Shown: positions 7,479-14,414 of the stretch, piece after piece
Numbering within the stretch: position 1 is the first letter of the stretch
Layout: every line of letters begins with the position of its first letter
Assembly (NCBI GenBank): GCA_023141985.1
Contig: JAGLKH010000069.1
Coordinates: 1 to 18,739 of the forward strand
Source: Flavobacteriaceae bacterium
Lineage (GTDB): Bacteria > Bacteroidota > Bacteroidia > Flavobacteriales > Flavobacteriaceae
Reading direction: 5' to 3'
Length of the DNA stretch: 18,739 nt
Notes under the pieces: generated by a model
Told to the model about the DNA's origin: nothing
Seen by the model: the letters and a program-made list of their open reading frames with translations, nothing else
Databases searched by the model: none
Position numbers and translations under genes: made by a program

Positions 7479-7666
7479 TGAGTTAGAATTAAAATTATAA
7501 ATTAAAAAAAAAATTCGATTATTGAAATGGTTTATTTGGTCGGAAGACCGAAGTCAGATGACAGAAGAATTTCTTCCGTCTTCCGTCTTCAAACTTCTAA
7601 CCTATGATCAAAAAAATTAGAATTAATTTAAGATGAAAATATAGTATAATAAAATATAAAGTAGAA
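7479..7666. other. nuoK-nuoL spacer with AT-rich and repeat sequence
   Basis: 188 bases without a plausible gene. The first 60 bases are AT-rich with a poly-A run. The middle (7541-7590) is a GGAAGAC/GTCTTCC inverted repeat, listed separately. The last 70 bases before nuoL are AT-rich and could hold a secondary promoter, but no convincing TAnnTTTG box was found. Confidence 0.6.
7541..7590. repeat. Imperfect inverted repeat of the GGAAGAC/GTCTTCC family between nuoK and nuoL
   Basis: The left arm (7550-7569) and right arm (7571-7590) can pair at 16 of 20 positions, so the transcript can form a long imperfect hairpin. The right arm TTCTTCCGTCTTCCGTCTTC is two tandem CTTCCGT units, shared with 7118-7148 and 11285-11314. 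There is no uridine tract directly after it, so it is not a standard terminator. Confidence 0.75.
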
Positions 7667-9586
7667 ATGAATTTCAGTTACACCATATTAATCCCATTAA
7701 TTCCTCTGGCAGTTTTTTTATTGTTAGGAATTTTTAATCAAAAAATTAAACCGGCAGTTTCAGGATATATTGGTGTATTTGGATTGTTGGCTTCGGCAAT
7801 AATATCGTTTTATGCTGCTTATCAATACTTTTTTGTAAGTGGTAAAGCAGATGGTGTTTATCAAACATTTGTAGATAAAACCGTTTGGATGAATTTTACC
7901 GAAACCTTACATATTGATATGGGAGTGTTAATTGATCCTATATCTATAATGATGCTTATTGTAGTGTCTGTAGTATCATTAATGGTACATATATATAGTA
8001 GAGGTTACATGAAAGGAGATGATGGTTATACCAGGTTTTTCGCATTTCTATCTCTATTCTCTTTTTCAATGTACGGTTTAGTATTAGCTACAAACCTTTT
8101 CCAAATATATATCTTTTGGGAATTAGTTGGGGTTTCATCTTATTTATTAATAGGATATTATTATACAAAACCTTCAGCAGTAGCTGCAGCAAAAAAAGCT
8201 TTTATTGTTACCCGTTTTGCCGATTTAGGTTTCTTAATTGGAATATTAATAATAGGTTATTACACAGGCACATTTGATTTTGAAACCTTAAATAATCCTG
8301 AAGGAAGTGCCATATTAAATTGGGCTTCAACTTCATTTATGGGATTGTCGGTAATTACCTGGGCATTAATATTAATTTTTATTGGTGGTGCAGGTAAATC
8401 GGCTATGTTGCCATTTCATATTTGGTTGCCAGACGCTATGGAAGGCCCTACACCTGTTTCAGCATTGATTCATGCTGCAACTATGGTTGTAGCAGGTATT
8501 TATTTGGTGGCGCGTTTATTCCCCATGTTCTATTTTGTTGAACATGGATTTGCCCTAAATATAGTTGCGTATGTTGGTGCTATTTCATCCTTATTTGCGG
8601 CAATTATAGCCATCACTCAAACAGATATTAAACGTGTTCTTGCGTTTTCAACAATGTCTCAATTGGGATATATGATGTTAGCGTTAGGAGTTTCAGGATA
8701 TGATGGGCATGAAGGAGTTGGGTATATGGCTTCCATGTTTCACCTATTTACCCACGCCATGTTTAAAGCCCTATTGTTTTTAGGAGCAGGTTCGGTAATT
8801 CATGCTATACATAGTAATTACCTTAAAGATATGGGAGGATTACGTAAATATATGCCTATTACTAATGTTACATTTTTAATCGCAGCACTGGCTATAGCAG
8901 GAATGCCACCATTTGCAGGATTTTGGAGTAAAGATGAAATTTTAGTAGCTGCTTTTGAGCATAATAAACTTATTTATTATATAGGGGTATTAGTAGCAGG
9001 TCTTACGGCCTTTTATATGTTCAGAATTTATTTTGGAATATTTTGGGGAAAAGACAGAGAATATGAACACACACCAAAAGAGTCTCCTTTATCAATGACA
9101 TTCCCTCTTATGGTTTTAGCTTTATTAAGTATAGTAGGTGGATTTATTCCTTTCAGTGAATTTATAACTCCTGATAAAGCCGGGTTTGAAGCACATTTAA
9201 ATTATCCTTTAGCAGCCATTGCTGTTGGAGTTGGGTTAACCGGAATTATTCTCGCTTGGGTGTTTTATAAAAAGGAGAATGATCTTGCCGATAAATTTGC
9301 TAACGCCTTTGGAATCTTTTATAAATGGGCTTTTCATAAATTTTATTTCGATGAATTGTATCTGTTTATCACTAAAAAAATATTGTTTAAACGAGTATCA
9401 GCCCCTATAGCTTGGTTCGATAAAAAAGTTGTGGATGCAACTATGGAAGGTATAGGAAACAAAACAGTTTTGACTTCTGAAAAAATAAAAGGAATGCAGT
9501 CTGGGAAAGTTCAGGATTATGCTTTTTCTTTTATTGCTGGAGTTGTTGTTTTAGCAATAGTGTTTATTTATATATGGACAAACTAA
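7667..9586 (+). CDS. nuoL: Complex I subunit L, antiporter-like
   Basis: 639 residues, usual for NuoL, with about 16 membrane helices and the long C-terminal amphipathic lateral helix region (after about 540). Pumping residues are in place: E152 in FWELVGVSSYLL and K244 in GGAGKSAMLPFHIW, followed by PDAMEGPTPVSALIHAATM, the NuoL signature. It forms the distal tip of the membrane arm. The start ATG at 7667 is preceded by AT-rich sequence with no Shine-Dalgarno site, usual in Bacteroidota. It lies between two repeat-bearing spacers. Confidence 0.96.
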   Translation: MNFSYTILIPLIPLAVFLLLGIFNQKIKPAVSGYIGVFGLLASAIISFYAAYQYFFVSGKADGVYQTFVDKTVWMNFTETLHIDMGVLIDPISIMMLIVVSVVSLMVHIYSRGYMKGDDGYTRFFAFLSLFSFSMYGLVLATNLFQIYIFWELVGVSSYLLIGYYYTKPSAVAAAKKAFIVTRFADLGFLIGILIIGYYTGTFDFETLNNPEGSAILNWASTSFMGLSVITWALILIFIGGAGKSAMLPFHIWLPDAMEGPTPVSALIHAATMVVAGIYLVARLFPMFYFVEHGFALNIVAYVGAISSLFAAIIAITQTDIKRVLAFSTMSQLGYMMLALGVSGYDGHEGVGYMASMFHLFTHAMFKALLFLGAGSVIHAIHSNYLKDMGGLRKYMPITNVTFLIAALAIAGMPPFAGFWSKDEILVAAFEHNKLIYYIGVLVAGLTAFYMFRIYFGIFWGKDREYEHTPKESPLSMTFPLMVLALLSIVGGFIPFSEFITPDKAGFEAHLNYPLAAIAVGVGLTGIILAWVFYKKENDLADKFANAFGIFYKWAFHKFYFDELYLFITKKILFKRVSAPIAWFDKKVVDATMEGIGNKTVLTSEKIKGMQSGKVQDYAFSFIAGVVVLAIVFIYIWTN

Positions 9587-9603
9587 GAAAGAATAACAAA
9601 AAG

Positions 9604-9686
9604 CAAATGACAAATTCCAAAAAGTCATTGTCAAATACCACTAATTATTTGGGGTTTGGTGCTTGGAATTTAAAAATTGGAATTTA
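9604..9686. repeat. AAATTCCAA/TTGGAATTT intergenic repeat between nuoL and nuoM
   Basis: The 107-base spacer holds AAATTCCAA (9612-9620) and two copies of its inverse TTGGAATTT (9663-9671 and 9677-9685), with GGGGTTTGGTGCTTGG between them. This is a second repeat family, different from the GGAAGAC type in the other nuo spacers. The arms could fold the transcript into an AT-rich hairpin just ahead of the nuoM start at 9694. Confidence 0.7.
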
Positions 9687-9693
9687 AAAAATT

Positions 9694-11181
9694 ATGGATA
9701 TTTTATCACTTTTTATCATTGTACCTGTAATAACTATTTTAGTGCTAATTTTTGCTAAAGGGTTAAAACAGTCTCGCATAATTTCATTGGTTGGAAGTAT
9801 TTTTCAGTTTGGAATGGCAATAAATCTGGTTTTCGCCTATTTTAAAGAAAGAGCCGTTAATGATGCTATTATGGTTTTTACCAAAGATGTTGTTTGGTTT
9901 AAACAGTTTAATATACACTATAGTATAGGTGTTGATGGGATTTCAGTAGCCTTATTATTGTTAACAACTATTGTTGTACTTGCAGGAGTTTTTATATCCT
10001 GGAAAATGAAAGATTTACCTAAAGAATTTTTTGTTTCGCTTATTGTGCTTTCAATTGGAGTTTATGGGTTCTTTATTTCTATTGATTTATTTACCATGTT
10101 TGTTTTCTTTGAAATTGCTGTTATACCAATGTATTTGTTAATTGGTATTTGGGGAACAGGGCCAAGAGAATATTCTGCAATGAAATTAACATTAATGTTA
10201 ATGGGTGCCTCAGCAGTTTTGTTAGTTGGAATTTTAGGAATTTACTTTAATTCAAATGCTGATGGAGGCCCTTTAACTTTCAATATATTAGAAATAGCGC
10301 AAGTAAATATTCCTTTTGAAGTACAAAAATTATTTTTTCCATTAACTTTTATTGGTTTTGCTGTTATTGGTGCGTTGTTCCCTTTCCATACTTGGTCACC
10401 AGATGGTCATGCTTCAGCACCAACAGCTGTATCTATGTTACATGCAGGTGTTTTAATGAAATTAGGAGGCTATGGTGTATTTAGAGTAGCAATGTATTTG
10501 TTGCCTGAAGGCGCTTTACATTGGTCTTGGTTCTTTATTATTTTAGCGGCTATTGGAGTTGTTTACGGCGCATTTGCTGCCTTAAAACAAACCGACTTGA
10601 AATACATCAATGCATATTCATCAGTGAGTCATTTAGGCCTGGTATTATTTGCATTATTAATGCTTAATAAAACAGCTTGGAATGGAGCTATTTTACAATC
10701 GCTATCACATGGTTTTATGACAGCTTTATTCTTTGCATTAATAGGAATGATTTACGGAAGGACCCATACAAGAGATGTCACCAAATTAGGAGGCTTATTA
10801 AAAGTGATTCCATTTATATCAGTAATTTATGTTATTGCAGGTTTGGCATCATTAGGTTTGCCAGGGTTTAGTGGCTTTGTTGCAGAAATGAACATTTTTG
10901 TAGGTGCGTTTCAGCATGACGATATATTTTACAGGGTTTTAACTATTCTTTCGGTATCTGCGATTGTGATTACTGCTGTTTATATTTTACGTGTGGTTGG
11001 AATTATGCTAATGGGACCAGTAAAAAATGAAGCGTTTTTAAGCTTGCCAAAAGTTACCTGGTACGAAAAGTTTGGAATACTTTTATTATTAATTCCGATT
11101 GTTGGAATGGGAGTAGCTCCATTATGGTTGAGCAATATGATTTTGGAAAGTTTGCAACCTTTTATTCAAGGAGTATTATAA
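9694..11181 (+). CDS. nuoM: Complex I subunit M, antiporter-like, lacking the usual central TM7 lysine
   Basis: 495 residues with about 14 membrane helices, the normal NuoM length. Expected features are E140 in FFEIAVIPMYLL, the block FPFHTWSPDGHASAPTAVSM (229-248), K256 in GVLMKLGGYG and the glutamate of the SGFVAEMNIF helix. The residue aligned with Escherichia coli NuoM K234 (FAVKMP) is I225 here, in GFAVIGALFPFHTW. That lysine is normally central to proton transfer in antiporter-like subunits, and NuoL and NuoN in this window keep theirs. The change may be lineage-typical. The gene lies between an AAATTCCAA-repeat spacer and a GGAAGAC-repeat spacer. Confidence 0.95.
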   Translation: MDILSLFIIVPVITILVLIFAKGLKQSRIISLVGSIFQFGMAINLVFAYFKERAVNDAIMVFTKDVVWFKQFNIHYSIGVDGISVALLLLTTIVVLAGVFISWKMKDLPKEFFVSLIVLSIGVYGFFISIDLFTMFVFFEIAVIPMYLLIGIWGTGPREYSAMKLTLMLMGASAVLLVGILGIYFNSNADGGPLTFNILEIAQVNIPFEVQKLFFPLTFIGFAVIGALFPFHTWSPDGHASAPTAVSMLHAGVLMKLGGYGVFRVAMYLLPEGALHWSWFFIILAAIGVVYGAFAALKQTDLKYINAYSSVSHLGLVLFALLMLNKTAWNGAILQSLSHGFMTALFFALIGMIYGRTHTRDVTKLGGLLKVIPFISVIYVIAGLASLGLPGFSGFVAEMNIFVGAFQHDDIFYRVLTILSVSAIVITAVYILRVVGIMLMGPVKNEAFLSLPKVTWYEKFGILLLLIPIVGMGVAPLWLSNMILESLQPFIQGVL

Positions 11182-11335
11182 TAGAGCCTGAAGCTGGAAG
11201 TCGGTAGAGAGGAGTTAAGAGAAAATACAGTAATAAACATGATAATTGAATTTAGAGTAAAATTAAATTATAATATAAATATAACTTCGGTCTTCCGTTA
11301 TCGGTCTTCCGTTTTATCATATAAAATAGATAATA
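11182..11335. repeat. nuoM-nuoN spacer with facing GGAAG / CTTCC repeat copies
   Basis: The left end carries GAAGCTGGAAGTCGGTAGAG (11190-11209) and the right end CTTCGGTCTTCCGTTATCGGTCTTCC-like sequence (11285-11314) with two CGGTCTTCCGTT units. The two face each other as diverged inverted copies around about 75 AT-rich bases. The arrangement mirrors the repeats around the four-helix-bundle gene but has no gene inside. Confidence 0.7.
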
Positions 11336-12763
11336 ATGAATATAGATAGTTTTCTATTAATGAGACATGAAATTTTGCTTTTAGCAATTGTTCTATTGCT
11401 AATTGTAGCTGAAATTTTTATAAATCAGAACAAGAAAGGAAGCATTGTGCATTTGGCTATCTTTTTATTTGGCATTCATACTATTGTAGGGTTTTTTGCT
11501 ATTGATGAAAGTAGTTTGTTTGGCGGAATGTTTCGAACCAACGGATTAATTCATTTCTTTAAAAATATTTTAAACATAGGGGTATTAGTATTATTACTAC
11601 AATCGGCTGATTGGTTACAGGAAAAGATTGTACAGCATAATAGAGGAACAGAATTTTTTATTTTGATGTTTTCCTCACTATTAGGAATGTACTTTATGAT
11701 TTCTTCAGGGGACTTTTTAATGTTCTATTTAGGATTAGAATTATCTACACTCCCGGTAGCTGCATTAGCGGCTTTTGAAACAACAAAAAGAATATCGAGC
11801 GAGTCAGGGATTAAATTAATTCTATCTGCAGCATTAGCTTCAGGTGTATCCTTATTTGGAATCTCTTTGTTGTATGCAACAACAGGATCTATTTATTTTA
11901 ATGATATAATTGAAGTAATCACTTCTACTAATTTATCAATTTTAGGCTTAGTCTTGTTTTTTGCAGGCTTGGCTTTTAAAATTTCTTTAGTTCCATTCCA
12001 TTTTTGGACAGCTGATGTATACGAAGGAGCGCCAATTAGTATTGCGTCTTACCTGTCGGTAATTTCTAAAGGAGCAGCAGTTTTTATATTAATGATTTTA
12101 CTATTTACTGTGCTTAAGCCATTAATGCATATTTGGGAAAATATGGTTTATATCATCGCAATCGCTACTATGTTTATCGGTAATTTATTTGCCCTACGCC
12201 AACAAAATATGAAGCGGTTTTTGGCATTTTCATCGATTGCTCAGGCCGGGTTTATTTTATTAGGCATAATAGAAGGGAATCAATTAGGAGTCACCACGGT
12301 TGTATATTTTGTTTTAATCTATGTGTTTTCAAATTTAGCAGCTTTTGGAGTTGTTCAAGCGATTTCATTACAAACAGGAAAAGAAAACATGAACGATTAT
12401 GAAGGATTGTACAGGACTAATCCAAAGCTAAGCTTAGTCATGATGCTGGCATTATTCTCTTTAGCCGGAATACCACCTGTTGCAGGTTTCTTTGGGAAGT
12501 TTTTCTTGTTTACTGCTGCAGCAAGTAAAGGCTATTATTTACTTGTGTTTTTAGCTGTTGTTAACGTTACCATTTCACTGTATTATTACTTATTGGTTAT
12601 TAGAGCAATGTTCTTGCGACAAAGCGACCATGCTATTCCGTTCTTTAAGAATAAACTCTATATGAGATTAGGACTTATTATTACAGTATTAGGTATTTTG
12701 ATTCTCGGGTTATATAGCCCTTTGTATGATTATATTTTTGAATTAAGCAGTAATTTTAATTAA
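11336..12763 (+). CDS. nuoN: Complex I subunit N, antiporter-like
   Basis: 475 residues with about 14 membrane helices. Key polar residues are intact: E135 in YLGLELSTLPVAAL, K215 in GLAFKISLVPFHFW, followed by TADVYEGAP, K245 in SVISKGAAVF, and the lysine of AGFFGKFFLF. These match the proton-channel residues of NuoN. It is the last recognised complex I gene. A small unknown gene follows 6 bases later and probably shares the transcript. The start ATG at 11336 lies about 20 bases after the repeat copy in the upstream spacer. Confidence 0.96.
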   Translation: MNIDSFLLMRHEILLLAIVLLLIVAEIFINQNKKGSIVHLAIFLFGIHTIVGFFAIDESSLFGGMFRTNGLIHFFKNILNIGVLVLLLQSADWLQEKIVQHNRGTEFFILMFSSLLGMYFMISSGDFLMFYLGLELSTLPVAALAAFETTKRISSESGIKLILSAALASGVSLFGISLLYATTGSIYFNDIIEVITSTNLSILGLVLFFAGLAFKISLVPFHFWTADVYEGAPISIASYLSVISKGAAVFILMILLFTVLKPLMHIWENMVYIIAIATMFIGNLFALRQQNMKRFLAFSSIAQAGFILLGIIEGNQLGVTTVVYFVLIYVFSNLAAFGVVQAISLQTGKENMNDYEGLYRTNPKLSLVMMLALFSLAGIPPVAGFFGKFFLFTAAASKGYYLLVFLAVVNVTISLYYYLLVIRAMFLRQSDHAIPFFKNKLYMRLGLIITVLGILILGLYSPLYDYIFELSSNFN

Positions 12764-12769
12764 TACGTT

Positions 12770-13114
12770 ATGGGATTAGCAGGTAAACATATGTTTGGTA
12801 GTATAGGAGACACAAGAGTAACTTTTGTTGAAAAGGCTATTGATGAAGATCGTAGTGTATTTCTAAAAAAATTGCTTGAACATAACGGATTTGAAGTTGT
12901 AATTCAAGAGGATAAAAGAAAAACGGAAGAAGCCCCACAATTATATACTGTAGCTGTGACAGATATGGTATTTAACCCAACTATTTGGGTGTTTCAGCGC
13001 AAATTAAAAACTTTTGATGGCCATAAGGTAACTCCCGATTATTGGAATCAACTTACTGAGAATACAAAACCTCAGTATTGGAATAGTGGGAAAAAGAAAG
13101 AATCTCTTCAGTAA
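12770..13114 (+). CDS. Unrecognised small protein at the end of the nuo operon
   Basis: I do not recognise this 114-residue protein. It is soluble-looking, with no signal peptide or membrane helix. The N-terminus MGLAGKHMFGSIGD is glycine-rich. An amphipathic helix may run through DRSVFLKKLLEHNGF (about 27-41), followed by a beta-like segment (EVVIQED), an acidic/basic stretch (KRKTEEAP), a second strand-like segment (LYTVAVTDMVFNP) and an aromatic-rich C-terminal part (TIWVFQRKL, PDYWNQL, PQYWN) ending in a basic tail. The alternation of helix and strands suggests a compact alpha/beta domain, with no cysteines for metal binding. It starts 6 bases after nuoN, in the same direction, so it is probably translated with complex I. 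An assembly or regulatory partner is possible but unproven. Confidence 0.85.
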   Translation: MGLAGKHMFGSIGDTRVTFVEKAIDEDRSVFLKKLLEHNGFEVVIQEDKRKTEEAPQLYTVAVTDMVFNPTIWVFQRKLKTFDGHKVTPDYWNQLTENTKPQYWNSGKKKESLQ

Positions 13115-13204
13115 CGTCATTACGGGACAGAACCTAAAGAAAATGTCCTGTGGACATTTTTAATGATAGGGCCAGGTGGCGCAGAGAAGAACGACTGAAG
13201 TAAC
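13115..13204. repeat. Degenerate GTCATTRCG-type intergenic repeat after the nuo operon
   Basis: Begins with GTCATTACG (13116-13124) and contains AACGACTGAAGTAAC (13190-13204), both similar to parts of the larger element at 14175-14344, whose reverse strand reads GTCATTACGAG and AACGAAGTAATC. It encloses the perfect hairpin at 13140-13160. It fills most of the 141 bases between two convergent genes, and no further gene was seen there. Confidence 0.6.
13140..13160 (+). terminator. Hairpin downstream of the nuo operon, possible terminator
   Basis: AAAATGTCC and GGACATTTT form a perfect 9-base stem with loop TGT, 26 bases after the last operon gene, running into a short T run. It also reads as a bidirectional hairpin for the convergent phosphoesterase gene. 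The stem is AT-rich and may equally be part of the surrounding dispersed repeat, so terminator function is only plausible. Confidence 0.5.
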
Positions 13205-13255
13205 CTTATTAATAAATATCCTTTTACAAACATAGGATGACGAGCGTTTAATTTA

Positions 13256-14152
13256 TTAAGTATTATAGTCCATTAATTTTATTGGCCCTTCAAGTGACAC
13301 TCTTACAATTTGAAGCGTACCATCTTCTTTAGTTGCAATTTGCCATTTGATTAGTGATATTTCTCCATGTATAATCTCAATTCCGGTAATACTCCGTGGA
13401 TGCACACAGCTACCATCATTAAAATAGGCAATATCTCCTGGTTCCGGGAAGCGAGGTCTGTGCGTATGGCCAACAATGGTTATTAAGTTATTATTTGCTG
13501 CAATCCATTTTTTTGTTCTACGTTCAATTTTAATGAGTCCTTTATAGTTTTTTGCAGGACTTGTAGGGTCCACTATCCCCATAACATTTAATGGTTTCCA
13601 TAAAACTCTAACCATAAATCTACTCAATTTCCAAAACGAATAATTCCACCAATCTGCTTGGTGCCCATGGGTTAAAAAGACTTTCTGTTTTGTTTCTGAA
13701 TGTTTTAAAACAATTCCTTCATGGTATTTTATATCCTTTAATAATTCTACTTCTACACCAACTTTTGGATCAAAATAGGTGAATAATTGTTTTTTTACAT
13801 ATTCTGGATTTCGATATACCATATCATGATTTCCCCAAATCATTTGAAGACGATTATCCTTATGAAACTGCTTCAGAAGCATATAAATATTTTGATGTGC
13901 CTCAAAAATGGATTTAAACGATAAATTTTCCCACAATTCATCTCCATCTCCAATTTCACAGTATTGAAAACCTTCGATGAAATAATGTTTTAACGCATGA
14001 AAATAAATATTCCTGTTATTGGCAAAATCGTCAGCAAAACTATTGTCACCACGATGACAATCACTAAATAAGATGAATTTACTCGAATCATCAAAGTCAA
14101 TGACTTTAGCTTTCTTGTAAGCCTTGTCTAATCGTTTTTTAGAGGAAAACAT
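13256..14152 (-). CDS. Calcineurin-like metallophosphoesterase
   Basis: 298 residues. All five metal-binding blocks of the family appear in order: SDCHRGD (30-36), GDGDELWE (68-75), GNHD (107-110), LTHGHQADWW and VGHTHRPRFP. A dinuclear metal centre hydrolysing a phosphoester or diphosphate is therefore expected. The block order and GHTHRP ending recall LpxH-like UDP-2,3-diacylglucosamine hydrolases, but the protein is longer, the second block reads GDGDELWE, and there is no sign that this is the lipid A enzyme, so the substrate is unknown. No signal peptide is visible, suggesting a cytoplasmic enzyme. It converges on the nuo operon. Upstream lies a multi-hairpin repeat element that probably separates it from the acyl-CoA dehydrogenase gene. 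Confidence 0.88.
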   Translation of the reverse strand: MFSSKKRLDKAYKKAKVIDFDDSSKFILFSDCHRGDNSFADDFANNRNIYFHALKHYFIEGFQYCEIGDGDELWENLSFKSIFEAHQNIYMLLKQFHKDNRLQMIWGNHDMVYRNPEYVKKQLFTYFDPKVGVEVELLKDIKYHEGIVLKHSETKQKVFLTHGHQADWWNYSFWKLSRFMVRVLWKPLNVMGIVDPTSPAKNYKGLIKIERRTKKWIAANNNLITIVGHTHRPRFPEPGDIAYFNDGSCVHPRSITGIEIIHGEISLIKWQIATKEDGTLQIVRVSLEGPIKLMDYNT

Positions 14153-14174
14153 AGGTAAATGTACAGAAAATAAA

Positions 14175-14344
14175 AGAGGCTGTCTAAAAAACAGTCATTG
14201 CGAATATTACCGAGAAACAAAATATTTTTTGTTTCGAAAGTAGCAGCATAGCTGTGAAGCAATCTTTTAATTTTAAATTATTGATTAACAGATTACTTCG
14301 TTACGCCAAAGGCGTGACTCGTAATGACATTTTAGACAGCCTCT
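14175..14344. repeat. 170-base palindromic multi-hairpin element (MITE/REP-like)
   Basis: Bounded by a perfect 15-base terminal inverted repeat, AGAGGCTGTCTAAAA (14175-14189) and TTTTAGACAGCCTCT (14330-14344). Nested inside are GTCATTGCGA (14194-14203) against TCGTAATGAC (14319-14328), GAAGCAATCT (14256-14265) against AGATTACTTC (14290-14299), a perfect hairpin GAAACAAAA/TATT/TTTTGTTTC (14214-14235), and ACGCC/AAA/GGCGT (14303-14315). It has no coding capacity. It lies in the gap upstream of the metallophosphoesterase gene and downstream of the acyl-CoA dehydrogenase gene. No clear target-site duplication was seen at its ends. Confidence 0.85.
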
Positions 14345-14414
14345 CTGTTTAGCTAAATCATAAATTAATTTTATTACGTCTTTTCATCATGAGATTCCCA
14401 CTTTCGTGAGAATT

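Noticed and set aside
7118..7590. Short repeats around nuoK considered as a CRISPR array
   Set aside because: The units are short, unevenly spaced, partly inverted and separated by a conserved gene; there are no regular spacers or cas genes.
7550..7590. Hairpin between nuoK and nuoL as an intrinsic terminator
   Set aside because: No T run follows the stem, and essential complex I genes continue downstream on the same strand.
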